Shown one piece after another: positions 1 through 5,085 of a DNA stretch of 5,953 nucleotides. The stretch's first letter is position 1, and each line of letters starts with the position of its first letter. The notes under the pieces were generated by a model, which had not been told where the DNA came from, ran no database searches, and worked only from the letters and a program-made list of their open reading frames with translations. Both the position numbers and the translations under genes were made by a program. Source of the stretch: Nitrospirae bacterium GWC2_57_9 (lineage in GTDB: Bacteria > Nitrospirota > UBA9217); the NCBI GenBank assembly GCA_001805085.1, contig MHEA01000095.1:8922-14874 (forward strand). Reading direction: 5' to 3'.

Positions 1-95
1 TCCTGATGAACGGCGCGATCTGGGTTCCCGACCCGGCTGCCCTGTCCGTTGATGACGGCTGGGGAGGGAAGAATTCGGTCATTATTGTTGATTGA
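1..95 (+). CDS. C-terminal end of a CBM48/AMPK-type glycogen-binding domain protein (5' partial)
   Basis: An open frame (first whole codon at 3) runs in from the left edge and stops at TGA 93-95, giving about 30 residues. They include IWVPDP, DDGWGGKNSV and a final hydrophobic strand. This matches the end of the CBM48-like domain encoded at 714-1352, which has AWVTDP, DDGFGNKNAV and a final LRV; about 14 of 28 aligned positions are identical with one single-residue gap. In the CBM48/isoamylase early-set/AMPK-beta family this is the last part of the domain: the DG..W..DP turn, then the KN/NN motif and last strand. The tail is therefore probably the end of a similar domain. What precedes it (membrane anchor, enzyme or stand-alone module) lies outside the window. 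The stop is 49 bases before the sigma-factor start, so the two genes could be cotranscribed. Confidence 0.7.
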   Translation, partial: LMNGAIWVPDPAALSVDDGWGGKNSVIIVD

Positions 96-112
96 ATAAG
101 GCGGATTATCTT
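85..112 (+). promoter_or_regulatory. Weak candidate sigma70-type promoter before the sigma-factor gene
   Basis: TTGTTG at 85-90 and TATCTT at 107-112 are separated by 16 bases and lie at the end of the upstream gene and in the short gap before the sigma-factor start at 145. The match to consensus is partial (3/6 and 4/6). I saw no clear GGAAC-type ECF -35 element here, so autoregulation is not shown by the sequence. Confidence 0.2.
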
Positions 113-144
113 CAGCCGTAACTTTTTCGCCTCCCCTTCGTCTA

Positions 145-717
145 ATGATTGAAATGATGAGCGAGCCCGACGAAGCGACTGAGCACGAGATCATACAGCA
201 ATGTCTGGAGGGCAACCGAGACCGGTTTGCGCTTCTCGTGGACCGGTACAAGGATATGGCCTGCAATATCGCGTACCGGCTGGTGGGCGACCGGGACGTT
301 GCCGGAGACATGGCCCAGGAAGGCTTTATCGCGGCCTATTCGTCGCTGGCTGATTTTCACCAGGGATCGAAGTTCTCTTCCTGGTTGTACCGGATCGTGG
401 TAAACAAGTGCAAGGACCATCTCAGGGGCCGGCGCGAGACCGTGCCGGTCGATGAACTCGGCGAAGTCCTCTGCGGCCGGGAACAGACACCGGAGCAGGC
501 GTTGTCCTCGCGCCAGACCGGCGATGCTGTCCAGCAGGCGCTGAACGCGCTTCCCCTGGAATACCGGGAAGTGATCGTTCTGAAACACATCGAGGAACTG
601 GAGTACCAGGAGATCGCCGCTATCCTGGGATCGTCCGTGAATGCCCTGAAGGTCCGCGCTCATCGCGGCAGGGAGATGCTGAAACAGCTCCTGCAGGGAA
701 CGGGGGTGGGCTCATGA
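145..717 (+). CDS. ECF (extracytoplasmic function) RNA polymerase sigma factor
   Basis: This 190-residue protein has the two-domain layout of group 4 (ECF) sigma factors. Region 2 covers about residues 24-97, with DMAQEGFIAAYSSL in the 2.1/2.2 core-binding helix and FSSWLYRIVVNKCKDHLR in the 2.3/2.4 promoter-melting and -10 recognition part. A short linker is followed by region 4 at about 127-183, with LPLEYREVIVLKHIEEL and the helix-turn-helix YQEIAAILGSSVNALKVRAHR that reads the -35 element. It would direct RNA polymerase to a specific set of envelope-related promoters. Its stop overlaps the start of the next gene (ATGA at 714-717), the usual arrangement of an ECF factor with its anti-sigma partner. 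The start is uncertain: ATGs lie at 145, 154 and 157 and none has a clear Shine-Dalgarno site. No in-frame start exists between the upstream stop at 97 and 145. The family call is firm; the ECF subgroup and regulon are not determined. Confidence 0.95.
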   Translation: MIEMMSEPDEATEHEIIQQCLEGNRDRFALLVDRYKDMACNIAYRLVGDRDVAGDMAQEGFIAAYSSLADFHQGSKFSSWLYRIVVNKCKDHLRGRRETVPVDELGEVLCGREQTPEQALSSRQTGDAVQQALNALPLEYREVIVLKHIEELEYQEIAAILGSSVNALKVRAHRGREMLKQLLQGTGVGS

Positions 718-1352
718 AGAAGGAACAGGGGATCATCGACCAGGTGCTGGATGGCGGGATGGATCCGGAGCAGCGGCTGGCACTGCTGCAGGTCATCGAA
801 TCGGACGCCGAACTCAAGGACGACTATGACTCGACGGCGCGCGCTCTCCATGCGGTAAAGACCGGCGAGCGGCTCCCCGCTTCCGCCTCTTTTACCAATG
901 ACGTGATGAGAAGGCTCCCCCGGGCAAAACCAGGCTTGGGGGGACGGATCCGGGAATTCCTGTTCAGGGGCAGGGTGCTCCAATGGAACATGGCAACCGC
1001 GGCCGGCGCTGTCATGATTGCAGCCCTCGCCGTCATCGTTGCCCTCCGCGGCGGGGAGGCTCCGGACAGTGCCCTGCAAGAGGGCGGCGGGGTGATCGTG
1101 ACCATAAACCTCTACGCGCCCGATGCGGAGAAGGTGGCGGTGGCCGGAACGTTCAACAAATGGAAGACCGATGCGAATGTGCTCCGAAAGGGTGAGAACG
1201 GGTACTGGACCATTTCGATCCCGCTCCAGCCCGGCGATTATACCTACATGTTCGTTGTGGACGGCCAGGCATGGGTCACGGACCCGAATGCCGAAGCCTA
1301 CCGCGACGACGGGTTCGGCAATAAGAACGCGGTTTTGAGGGTAAAGACATGA
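714..1352 (+). CDS. Probable anti-sigma factor: single-pass membrane protein with extracytoplasmic CBM48/AMPK-type carbohydrate-binding domain
   Basis: This 212-residue protein has three parts. Residues 1-90 are predicted cytoplasmic: mostly helical, with many acidic residues and an Arg-rich end just before the membrane. One transmembrane helix lies at about 94-111 (ATAAGAVMIAALAVIVAL), and the preceding Arg/Lys residues favour N-inside topology. Residues 128-210 form a CBM48/isoamylase early-set/AMPK-beta-like domain: VAVAGTFNKW (146-150), GYWTISIPL, PGDYTYMFVVDG, W187 in AWVTDP, and GNKNAVL. W150, W187 and N205 line up by eye with the glycogen-contacting Trp and Asn residues of AMPK beta, while the usual Lys in the YKF position is Met179. 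The ATGA overlap with the sigma gene and the topology point to an anti-sigma factor. There is no cysteine at all, so it is not a zinc (HxxxCxxC) type, and I see no unmistakable anti-sigma motif. The role is inferred from position; the binding domain is clear from sequence. Confidence 0.8.
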   Translation: MKKEQGIIDQVLDGGMDPEQRLALLQVIESDAELKDDYDSTARALHAVKTGERLPASASFTNDVMRRLPRAKPGLGGRIREFLFRGRVLQWNMATAAGAVMIAALAVIVALRGGEAPDSALQEGGGVIVTINLYAPDAEKVAVAGTFNKWKTDANVLRKGENGYWTISIPLQPGDYTYMFVVDGQAWVTDPNAEAYRDDGFGNKNAVLRVKT

Positions 1353-2248
1353 CCAGGGGAAAAGACAGGTCCCTGCTGTTCCCATTCCTGCTCGCACTGT
1401 TCCTTGTCGCAAGTCCCGTCCTGATGCCGCAGGCACGGGCGGGGGAGCAAGGCGGGCAGATGACAGGGGCACGGCTGGCAGTGGAGCAGTCAACGCTTGC
1501 CCGGGACGAGAAACTGCTGATCCTGACAGCCGGCGACCGGGCAGTGGCCGCCGGAGTTCCCCAGGACGATGCCGCGATCATCATTTCCCGGGGATTGGAA
1601 CGGGGAGCAGGGGCAGGACGGACGGCTGCATTTCTCGACAGGGCCGCGCGTTTGCGCGAACAGGATCTGCCGGTCCGGCTGGTCCTGGACCGGATCGAAC
1701 AGGGCCTGTCCAAAGGAGTGCCGCCGGAACGGATAGCAACGGTCGTAGAGAGGCTCTCGGGAAATCTTGTCAATGCCCGGCCCCTGGTACAAAAAATGGA
1801 GAAGGCCGGTCCGGCCGGCAGCGGCAGCGCGTCGGAGCATGCCATCGAGACCGTGGCGCGCGCATTGGAAAAATCCATCCCCCACGATGCGATCGCCAGG
1901 ATCGGGGAGCAGGTGCGGGAGCAGAAAGGTTCGATCGCCCTCTTCGGCAGGGCCGTCGATACGATGACCACGTTTGTCGGAAACGGGATGGCAGCGAACG
2001 ATGCCTCCCGCCTGGTCCATACCGCCATGGACCGCGGCTATTCTGAACGGGACCTGGAGACCATGGAGCGCTACATGGTCGACGAGCTCAGGCAGAACCG
2101 GCCGGTGGGCGACGTTGTTTCCGGCATGGAAACGCGCATGGAGCGGGGCGGGATGCGCGGAGGCATGGAGCGGCAGGGCGGCGCCGGCCCGCGCGGACCG
2201 GGTTCCGGGGGCTCCGGAGCCGGGCCGGGGATGGGAGGCAGGCGGTAA
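1349..2248 (+). CDS. Exported protein with repeated helical units and Gly/Met/Arg-rich C-terminal tail, function unknown
   Basis: I do not recognise a named family for this 299-residue protein. It begins with a Sec signal peptide: charged MTRGKDR, a hydrophobic core at about 9-24, and a likely signal peptidase I site after ARA (residue 31). Residues 40-260 are almost all helical and show a recurring pattern, helix - G/S-V/I/M-P/A-x-x-x-A - helix: AAGVPQDDAAIII (67-79), SKGVPPERIATVVERL (121-136), EKSIPHDAIARIGEQV (174-189), GNGMAANDASRLVHTAM (211-227). Residues 265-299 form a low-complexity tail rich in Gly, Met, Arg and Pro. The start overlaps the previous stop by ATGA (1349-1352) and has GAGGG at 1337-1341, so it is translationally coupled to the anti-sigma gene. 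It may be a periplasmic partner or target of the signalling pair; that is inference from position only. Confidence 0.85.
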   Translation: MTRGKDRSLLFPFLLALFLVASPVLMPQARAGEQGGQMTGARLAVEQSTLARDEKLLILTAGDRAVAAGVPQDDAAIIISRGLERGAGAGRTAAFLDRAARLREQDLPVRLVLDRIEQGLSKGVPPERIATVVERLSGNLVNARPLVQKMEKAGPAGSGSASEHAIETVARALEKSIPHDAIARIGEQVREQKGSIALFGRAVDTMTTFVGNGMAANDASRLVHTAMDRGYSERDLETMERYMVDELRQNRPVGDVVSGMETRMERGGMRGGMERQGGAGPRGPGSGGSGAGPGMGGRR

Positions 2249-2280
2249 CAGCAGCGGAGCGGGCGTTCATCAAAAAAAAC

Positions 2281-2287
2281 AAGGAGG
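2281..2287 (+). promoter_or_regulatory. Strong Shine-Dalgarno site for the small charged repeat protein
   Basis: AAGGAGG at 2281-2287 lies 8 bases before the ATG at 2296. It is the best ribosome-binding site in the operon and suggests that this small protein is made at a higher level than the ATGA-coupled genes before it. Confidence 0.7.
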
Positions 2288-2295
2288 AACAAACC

Positions 2296-2667
2296 ATGTT
2301 GAGGAAAGGATCGGCAGCATTCTTGATGGGGAGCATGCTTCTTTTCGGCATGACCCTGTTTGCAGTTGCAGCGGATGAGACCGGGCAGGTCCGCGAGCAG
2401 GACCAGACCCGGACCAGCGAACAGAAAAAGGTCAGGGAGCATCAAGGTGAAGGGACCGGCGATCAGGACAGGGTCCGGGAACAGAAAAGGGACGAAACCG
2501 GCGATCAGGATCGGGTCCGCGAGCACCGCTCGGACATGACCCGTGACAGGAGCATGCAGAGAGACCGCACCATGACCCATGAACCGGGTACCGGTGGCGG
2601 CATGGGGTCCGGCAGCAGGGGATCGGGCGGGGGCATGGGGTCAGGCAGGAGCGGCTCCGGTCGGTAG
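2296..2667 (+). CDS. Small exported, highly charged repeat protein with Gly/Ser/Met-rich tail, function unknown
   Basis: This 123-residue protein has a signal peptide (MLRKG, hydrophobic stretch 8-24, likely cleavage after AVA at about 25). The mature part is very hydrophilic. Residues 54-67 and 68-81 form a 14-residue tandem repeat starting TGDQDRVRE, matched in the DNA by a 42-base period (2455 and 2497). Degenerate earlier copies sit at about 29-50 (TGQVREQ, KKVREH). The C-terminus from about 98 is Gly/Ser/Met/Arg-rich with two GGGMGSG units. No cysteine or lipobox is present after the hydrophobic stretch, so a free periplasmic or secreted protein is more likely than a lipoprotein. It lies 47 bases after the preceding gene and is the last gene before the terminator. 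Its charge and repeats suggest a flexible or intrinsically disordered envelope protein; I do not recognise a family. Confidence 0.82.
   Translation: MLRKGSAAFLMGSMLLFGMTLFAVAADETGQVREQDQTRTSEQKKVREHQGEGTGDQDRVREQKRDETGDQDRVREHRSDMTRDRSMQRDRTMTHEPGTGGGMGSGSRGSGGGMGSGRSGSGR
2455..2538 (+). repeat. 42-base tandem repeat inside the small charged protein gene
   Basis: Two consecutive 42-base units start at 2455 and 2497, both beginning accggcgatcagga and differing at a modest number of bases further on. They encode the 14-residue repeat TGDQDRVRE plus five variable residues. The repeat is in frame, so copy number could change without breaking the gene. Confidence 0.75.
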
Positions 2668-2681
2668 ACGCATTTGACCGG

Positions 2682-2714
2682 AACAGGCAGCTGTTAAGAG
2701 CAGCTGCCTGTTTT
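2682..2714 (+). terminator. Intrinsic (rho-independent) terminator ending the sigma-factor operon
   Basis: A perfect 12-bp inverted repeat (aacaggcagctg at 2682-2693, cagctgcctgtt at 2701-2712) encloses a 7-base loop and runs into TTTT followed by CGTT. It begins 14 bases after the stop of the small repeat protein. The T-tract is short, but the stem is long and uninterrupted, so termination here is likely. This makes the beta-barrel gene downstream a separate transcript. Confidence 0.85.
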
Positions 2715-2770
2715 CGTTGTATCGCTCCCGGAATGATTTTCAGACGCGGGAAAGTACAAAAGCAAAGGAA

Positions 2771-2777
2771 AGAGGTG
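2771..2777 (+). promoter_or_regulatory. Shine-Dalgarno site fixing the start of the beta-barrel gene
   Basis: AGAGGTG at 2771-2777 is 8 bases before ATG 2786. The frame is also open back to a TTG at 2717, but that start would sit in the tail of the terminator and put a charged 23-residue extension before the signal peptide. ATG 2786 is therefore preferred. Confidence 0.75.
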
Positions 2778-2785
2778 CTGAAATA

Positions 2786-3694
2786 ATGGGTCGTTGCCGG
2801 TCAGGTTTCGTGTCGGTTCTTTTCAGCGTTATTCTGCTGTTCGGCATTTTTGCTGCCCCTGCGGGCGGTGCGATTTTCTATGATATCGGGGTAAAAGGCG
2901 TGTATGAAGATAATGTGGTCGGCCTGCTGTCGGACAGAAGCTCGAGCAGCCCGACCATGGGTTCCGGTGCGGGTACCTCCAGTGCAAACGTGCTCGGGGC
3001 AATGGGAAACGGACCGGGACCGGGAGGCGGAAGCGGAACCGGGACCCCGTCCTATACGGGATCGAGCTCGGAGAAGAACAGCGATATGTCCGTCGATATC
3101 CTGGCCGAGTTTGGCGCGTCCACCCGCTGGGGGAACAATGCTTCGCTCCTCTTCTCGGCTGCAGCCGAGAGGATAGCCTATGATGAATTCACGGAGTTCA
3201 ATATGACGGCCGGCGGTCTCACCGTGGGCATGGTATGGCAGTTCGGCGGGGGGATCGCAGCCAAGGTCAGTGCCAGCGGTATCGTGAAGCGGTTTGAAGA
3301 TCCGGCAAGGGATTCAACAGCCTATGGAGCGGGCCTTCTCCTGAAGGAATTCCTCACTTCACGGTTCTGGCTGAAGCAAAGCGCGGGCTATGAGCAGAAC
3401 GAGGCAGACTCGGCTTTTTTCACGTATACCGGAAAGTCAGTCGCTCTCGGAGCGGGCTACGGCGTGACTGACCGGACAACGCTGTTTGCCGGTTACAGTT
3501 ACCTGGTGCGCGAGTACGACGAGCCCGCGGGGTTTGAAGAAACGGCGAACCTGTTTTCGCTGGGGCTCGAGTGGGAGGTCGTCAAGAGATGGTTCCTGGA
3601 CCTGCAGTACGACCGCCGGGCCAGCGATTCCACCCTGCCGGAAACGGACACGACCGGCAACATATACAGTCTCGGAGCGCGGTACAGTTACTGA
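2786..3694 (+). CDS. Outer-membrane beta-barrel protein
   Basis: Read from ATG 2786, the protein is 302 residues. A signal peptide (MGRCR, hydrophobic 9-24) ends near AGGA (residue 29). The mature N-terminus IFYDIGVKGVYEDNVVGLL resembles the first strand and turn of BBP2-like porins (a G.YDDN.. pattern). A Gly/Ser/Pro-rich low-complexity segment follows at about 52-97. Residues 100-302 alternate polar and hydrophobic residues in strands separated by short turns, rich in Gly and aromatics, for example TAGGLTVGMVWQFGGGIAAK, VALGAGYGVTDRTTLFAGYSYL and RWFLDLQYDRRASDS. The last residues YSLGARYSY end in the aromatic residue typical of BAM-assembled barrels. A structural, porin-like or polysaccharide-related outer-membrane role is possible, but the substrate cannot be read from sequence. 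It follows the terminator of the sigma operon, so coregulation is only a possibility. Confidence 0.85.
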   Translation: MGRCRSGFVSVLFSVILLFGIFAAPAGGAIFYDIGVKGVYEDNVVGLLSDRSSSSPTMGSGAGTSSANVLGAMGNGPGPGGGSGTGTPSYTGSSSEKNSDMSVDILAEFGASTRWGNNASLLFSAAAERIAYDEFTEFNMTAGGLTVGMVWQFGGGIAAKVSASGIVKRFEDPARDSTAYGAGLLLKEFLTSRFWLKQSAGYEQNEADSAFFTYTGKSVALGAGYGVTDRTTLFAGYSYLVREYDEPAGFEETANLFSLGLEWEVVKRWFLDLQYDRRASDSTLPETDTTGNIYSLGARYSY

Positions 3695-3779
3695 CGGGCT
3701 GTTGAAAAAATCCGCTTTTCTTTGTCCTATCGTCACTCTTTATCGGGTATGGGCTATGCTTGGAAAAAGAGGTGACGCC

Positions 3780-3986
3780 ATGCAAAAGGCATCATTTCCC
3801 ATAGACGAGCTCAATATCTGCGTCGAATGTGCGATCGCCGTGAGACGGTTCATAGGCGGGCTGGACGGCGTTGAGTCCATAGAGGGCGAACGGGGAAAGA
3901 TAACCGTTTACTTTGATGAAAAGAAAATAGACCCGGAATTCCTGGCGAGGATCACCAAAGACAGCCTTCGCAAGCTTGGCTATTGA
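3780..3986 (+). CDS. Small HMA-type (heavy-metal-associated) protein with CxxC motif
   Basis: This 68-residue protein fits the compact beta-alpha-beta-beta-alpha-beta metal-chaperone fold. LNICVECAIAVRRFIGGL contains the CxxC metal site (C14, C17) and first helix. GVESIEGERGKITVYFDE gives the two middle strands (the G-V-x-x-I/V and I-x-V-x-F/Y pattern), and IDPEFLARITKDSLRKLGY is the second helix and end. Family members such as CopZ, MerP and the N-terminal domains of copper ATPases bind soft metals through this CxxC. The usual Gly-Met before the first Cys is replaced by Asn-Ile, and no partner ATPase or metal regulator is in the window, so the metal and even metal binding are unproven. The start is set by AGAGGTG at 3768-3774, 5 bases before the ATG; the frame is open further upstream, but only inside the barrel gene. 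The gap from the barrel stop is 85 bases. Confidence 0.8.
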   Translation: MQKASFPIDELNICVECAIAVRRFIGGLDGVESIEGERGKITVYFDEKKIDPEFLARITKDSLRKLGY

Positions 3987-4006
3987 CGGTATGCTCGCCG
4001 GCCACC

Positions 4007-4067
4007 GAAGAAAAACGTAAAAGAGAAGGGCTGTCTCGCGCCAAGCCGCAAAGACGCGAAGAAAGGC
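4007..4067 (+). repeat. Intergenic direct repeat, copy 1
   Basis: This 61-base unit is repeated 110 bases downstream. The first 34 bases (4007-4040) are identical in the two copies. The rest contains the word ccgcaaagacgcgaagaaagg, with three mismatches in total against copy 2. Confidence 0.9.
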
Positions 4068-4116
4068 GAGAGGGCGAACCTTAAAGCTGTTGTCTCGCAC
4101 AAAGCCACGAAGCCAC

Positions 4117-4177
4117 GAAGAAAAACGTAAAAGAGAAGGGCTGTCTCGCGCTAAGCCGCAAAGATGCAAAGAAAGGC
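4117..4177 (+). repeat. Intergenic direct repeat, copy 2
   Basis: This is the second copy of the 61-base unit, offset by exactly 110 bases. It differs from copy 1 by C/T at 4152, C/T at 4165 and G/A at 4168. Between the copies, 4090-4116 holds the related word gtctcgcacaaagccacgaa, so the true repeating unit is about 110 bases with two related sub-words. Confidence 0.9.
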
Positions 4178-4235
4178 TTAACGCTTAACAATAAGCATAA
4201 AAAATATTTATCTCACAGGTCGCCACGCCCTGCAC

Positions 4236-4319
4236 TGGCTTCGTGGCTTTGTGTGAAAAAAGGATTTTTATGATTCGGTTTTAAGCTCCCCTTTGCGTCT
4301 TGGCGGCTTTGCGCGAGAC
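4236..4319 (-). repeat. Diverged inverted copy of the intergenic repeat unit
   Basis: Read on the minus strand from 4319 to 4236, this stretch begins gtctcgcgcaaagccgccaa and ends cacaaagccacgaagcca. The same two words occur in the same order at 4033-4115 on the plus strand, and the total length is almost equal (84 against 83 bases). The middle parts do not match well. The cacaaagccacgaag word is an exact 15-base inverted match (4098-4112 with 4239-4253). Confidence 0.8.
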
Positions 4320-4436
4320 CGGTTTTTTTGACGCTGACCTCGCAGTCATCCCTCTCGCAGAGAAACATTCCTTCCGGGTGGTCGTTCGCATATCTTTGGT
4401 TTTATCTCCGTGGGCAGATCGTCCTTATTCCTGCTG

Positions 4437-4463
4437 TTCAAAAGCGTTGTGCTATTCTAAAAT
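4437..4463 (+). promoter_or_regulatory. Weak candidate promoter for the SnoaL-like gene
   Basis: TAAAAT at 4458-4463 is a 5/6 match to a -10 hexamer, in an AT-rich stretch 79 bases before the ATG at 4542. The best nearby -35 (TTCAAA, 4437-4442) is at a short 15-base spacing, so the assignment is tentative. Confidence 0.25.
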
Positions 4464-4541
4464 TAAGAAGACTCTTTGAGCATTATTGCCGGCATATTGC
4501 AGCTACGATTTTTTTTCCATTAAGAAAGAGAGGAGCAGCCT

Positions 4542-5006
4542 ATGAACACCGTCGAAAACAATCTGAAGTTGATGAAAACGCTGGACGATGCATGGAATTC
4601 CCAGGACTGGGACACATTCCTCAAGCGTCACGCTGAAAATACCTCCGTTACCTGGATGGGAAGAAAATCAGAGGCCACGAAAGGACGAAAGGCGCATAAG
4701 GAAGAATCCATTGAGTTCTTCAAGACCTTCCCCGATAATCACATCGATAACGATCCCTATCAGGTCCTTTTCGGCCAAGGAGAATGGACCTGTTCCGTGG
4801 CGAGATTCAGCGGGACCATGAAGGGGCCGATGACGGGTCCTGACGGAAAGAGCATCCCGCCTACACACAAGAAGTTCGAGATAGAATTCTGCACGGTTGC
4901 CCATTGGGTCAACGGAGAGATCGTCGAGGAGAAGCTTTTTTATGATCTCACCGAAATGATGAGGCAGCTGGGGCTGATGTCCGGCGCCGAGGAGAAAGCG
5001 GCATAA
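4542..5006 (+). CDS. SnoaL-like (NTF2-fold) protein, ester-cyclase/polyketide-cyclase-like family
   Basis: This 154-residue protein is cytoplasmic with no signal peptide. It shows the order of elements seen in SnoaL-like NTF2-fold proteins. An N-terminal helix pair has LDDAWNSQDWDTFLKRHAEN. ESIEFFKTFPDNHIDNDPYQ is the conserved F.PD segment. Strands EWTCSVARFSGTMKGPM, KFEIEFCTVAHWVNGEIVEE and a C-terminal FYDLTEMMRQLGLM (the family's D...L..QLGL ending) follow. SnoaL itself catalyses an intramolecular aldol condensation, but most relatives from genomes have no known substrate, and no polyketide genes are present here. The start has AGAGGAG at 4529-4535, 6 bases before the ATG. The gene is somewhat less GC-rich than the sigma operon. 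It is followed after 79 bases by the oxidoreductase gene, possibly in one transcript. Confidence 0.85.
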   Translation: MNTVENNLKLMKTLDDAWNSQDWDTFLKRHAENTSVTWMGRKSEATKGRKAHKEESIEFFKTFPDNHIDNDPYQVLFGQGEWTCSVARFSGTMKGPMTGPDGKSIPPTHKKFEIEFCTVAHWVNGEIVEEKLFYDLTEMMRQLGLMSGAEEKAA

Positions 5007-5071
5007 AAAGCAGGCCTCCGGTTTGAATACAGGAAATCGGCCATGCGGAAGCGTTGCGTACCATTGAAAGA

Positions 5072-5079
5072 AGGGGGTG
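5072..5079 (+). promoter_or_regulatory. Shine-Dalgarno site deciding the oxidoreductase start
   Basis: AGGGGGTG at 5072-5079 lies 6 bases before ATG 5086. An in-frame GTG at 5077 would overlap this site and have only a cramped AAGG before it. ATG 5086 also starts the protein directly at the Rossmann strand (MSHKIAIIG), as in homologues. Confidence 0.75.
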
Positions 5080-5085
5080 GATCTC

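Larger units (their letters stand above)
3987..4541. other. 555-base stretch without a credible gene, holding direct and inverted repeats
   Basis: No reading frame here has protein-like composition together with a ribosome-binding site. Open frames are short and arise from the repeats, or need a TTG start and run over the next gene. The left two thirds (4002-4320) are a repeat cluster built from the related words tctcgcgcaaagccgcaaag and cacaaagccacgaag in both orientations. The right third (4321-4541) is AT-richer and contains the probable promoter and leader of the SnoaL-like gene. Confidence 0.8.

Noticed and set aside
660..1493. Long minus-strand open frame (277 residues) opposite the sigma/anti-sigma genes
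   Set aside because: It covers two well-supported plus-strand genes linked by ATGA overlap. Its sequence has no domain pattern, and such mirror frames are expected in GC-rich coding DNA.
2719..2785. ECF-type promoter (GGAAT at 2731) for the barrel gene
   Set aside because: No convincing -10 element lies at the right distance and no similar pair occurs before the sigma gene, so coregulation by this sigma factor cannot be claimed from sequence.
3698..3720. Possible insertion-sequence end (ggctgttgaaaaaatcc) just after the barrel gene
   Set aside because: The word looks like some IS ends I remember. The only inverted partner is a 10-base match (3313-3322) inside the barrel coding region, and there is no transposase or target duplication, so it is probably chance.
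3792..4169. Minus-strand open frame of 125 residues across the HMA gene and the repeats
   Set aside because: Its N-terminal half is a translation of the intergenic repeats (it even repeats LARDSPSLLRFS-like and WRETALLFYVFL-like words), and the rest is opposite the HMA gene.
4007..4320. CRISPR array
   Set aside because: There are only two long direct copies with a 110-base period, unequal internal sub-repeats and an inverted copy. There are no regular 28-37 base repeats with unique spacers and no cas genes.
4328..4636. Plus-strand frame of 102 residues before and into the SnoaL-like gene
   Set aside because: It needs a TTG start without a ribosome-binding site and overlaps the well-supported gene at 4542 by 95 bases in another frame.
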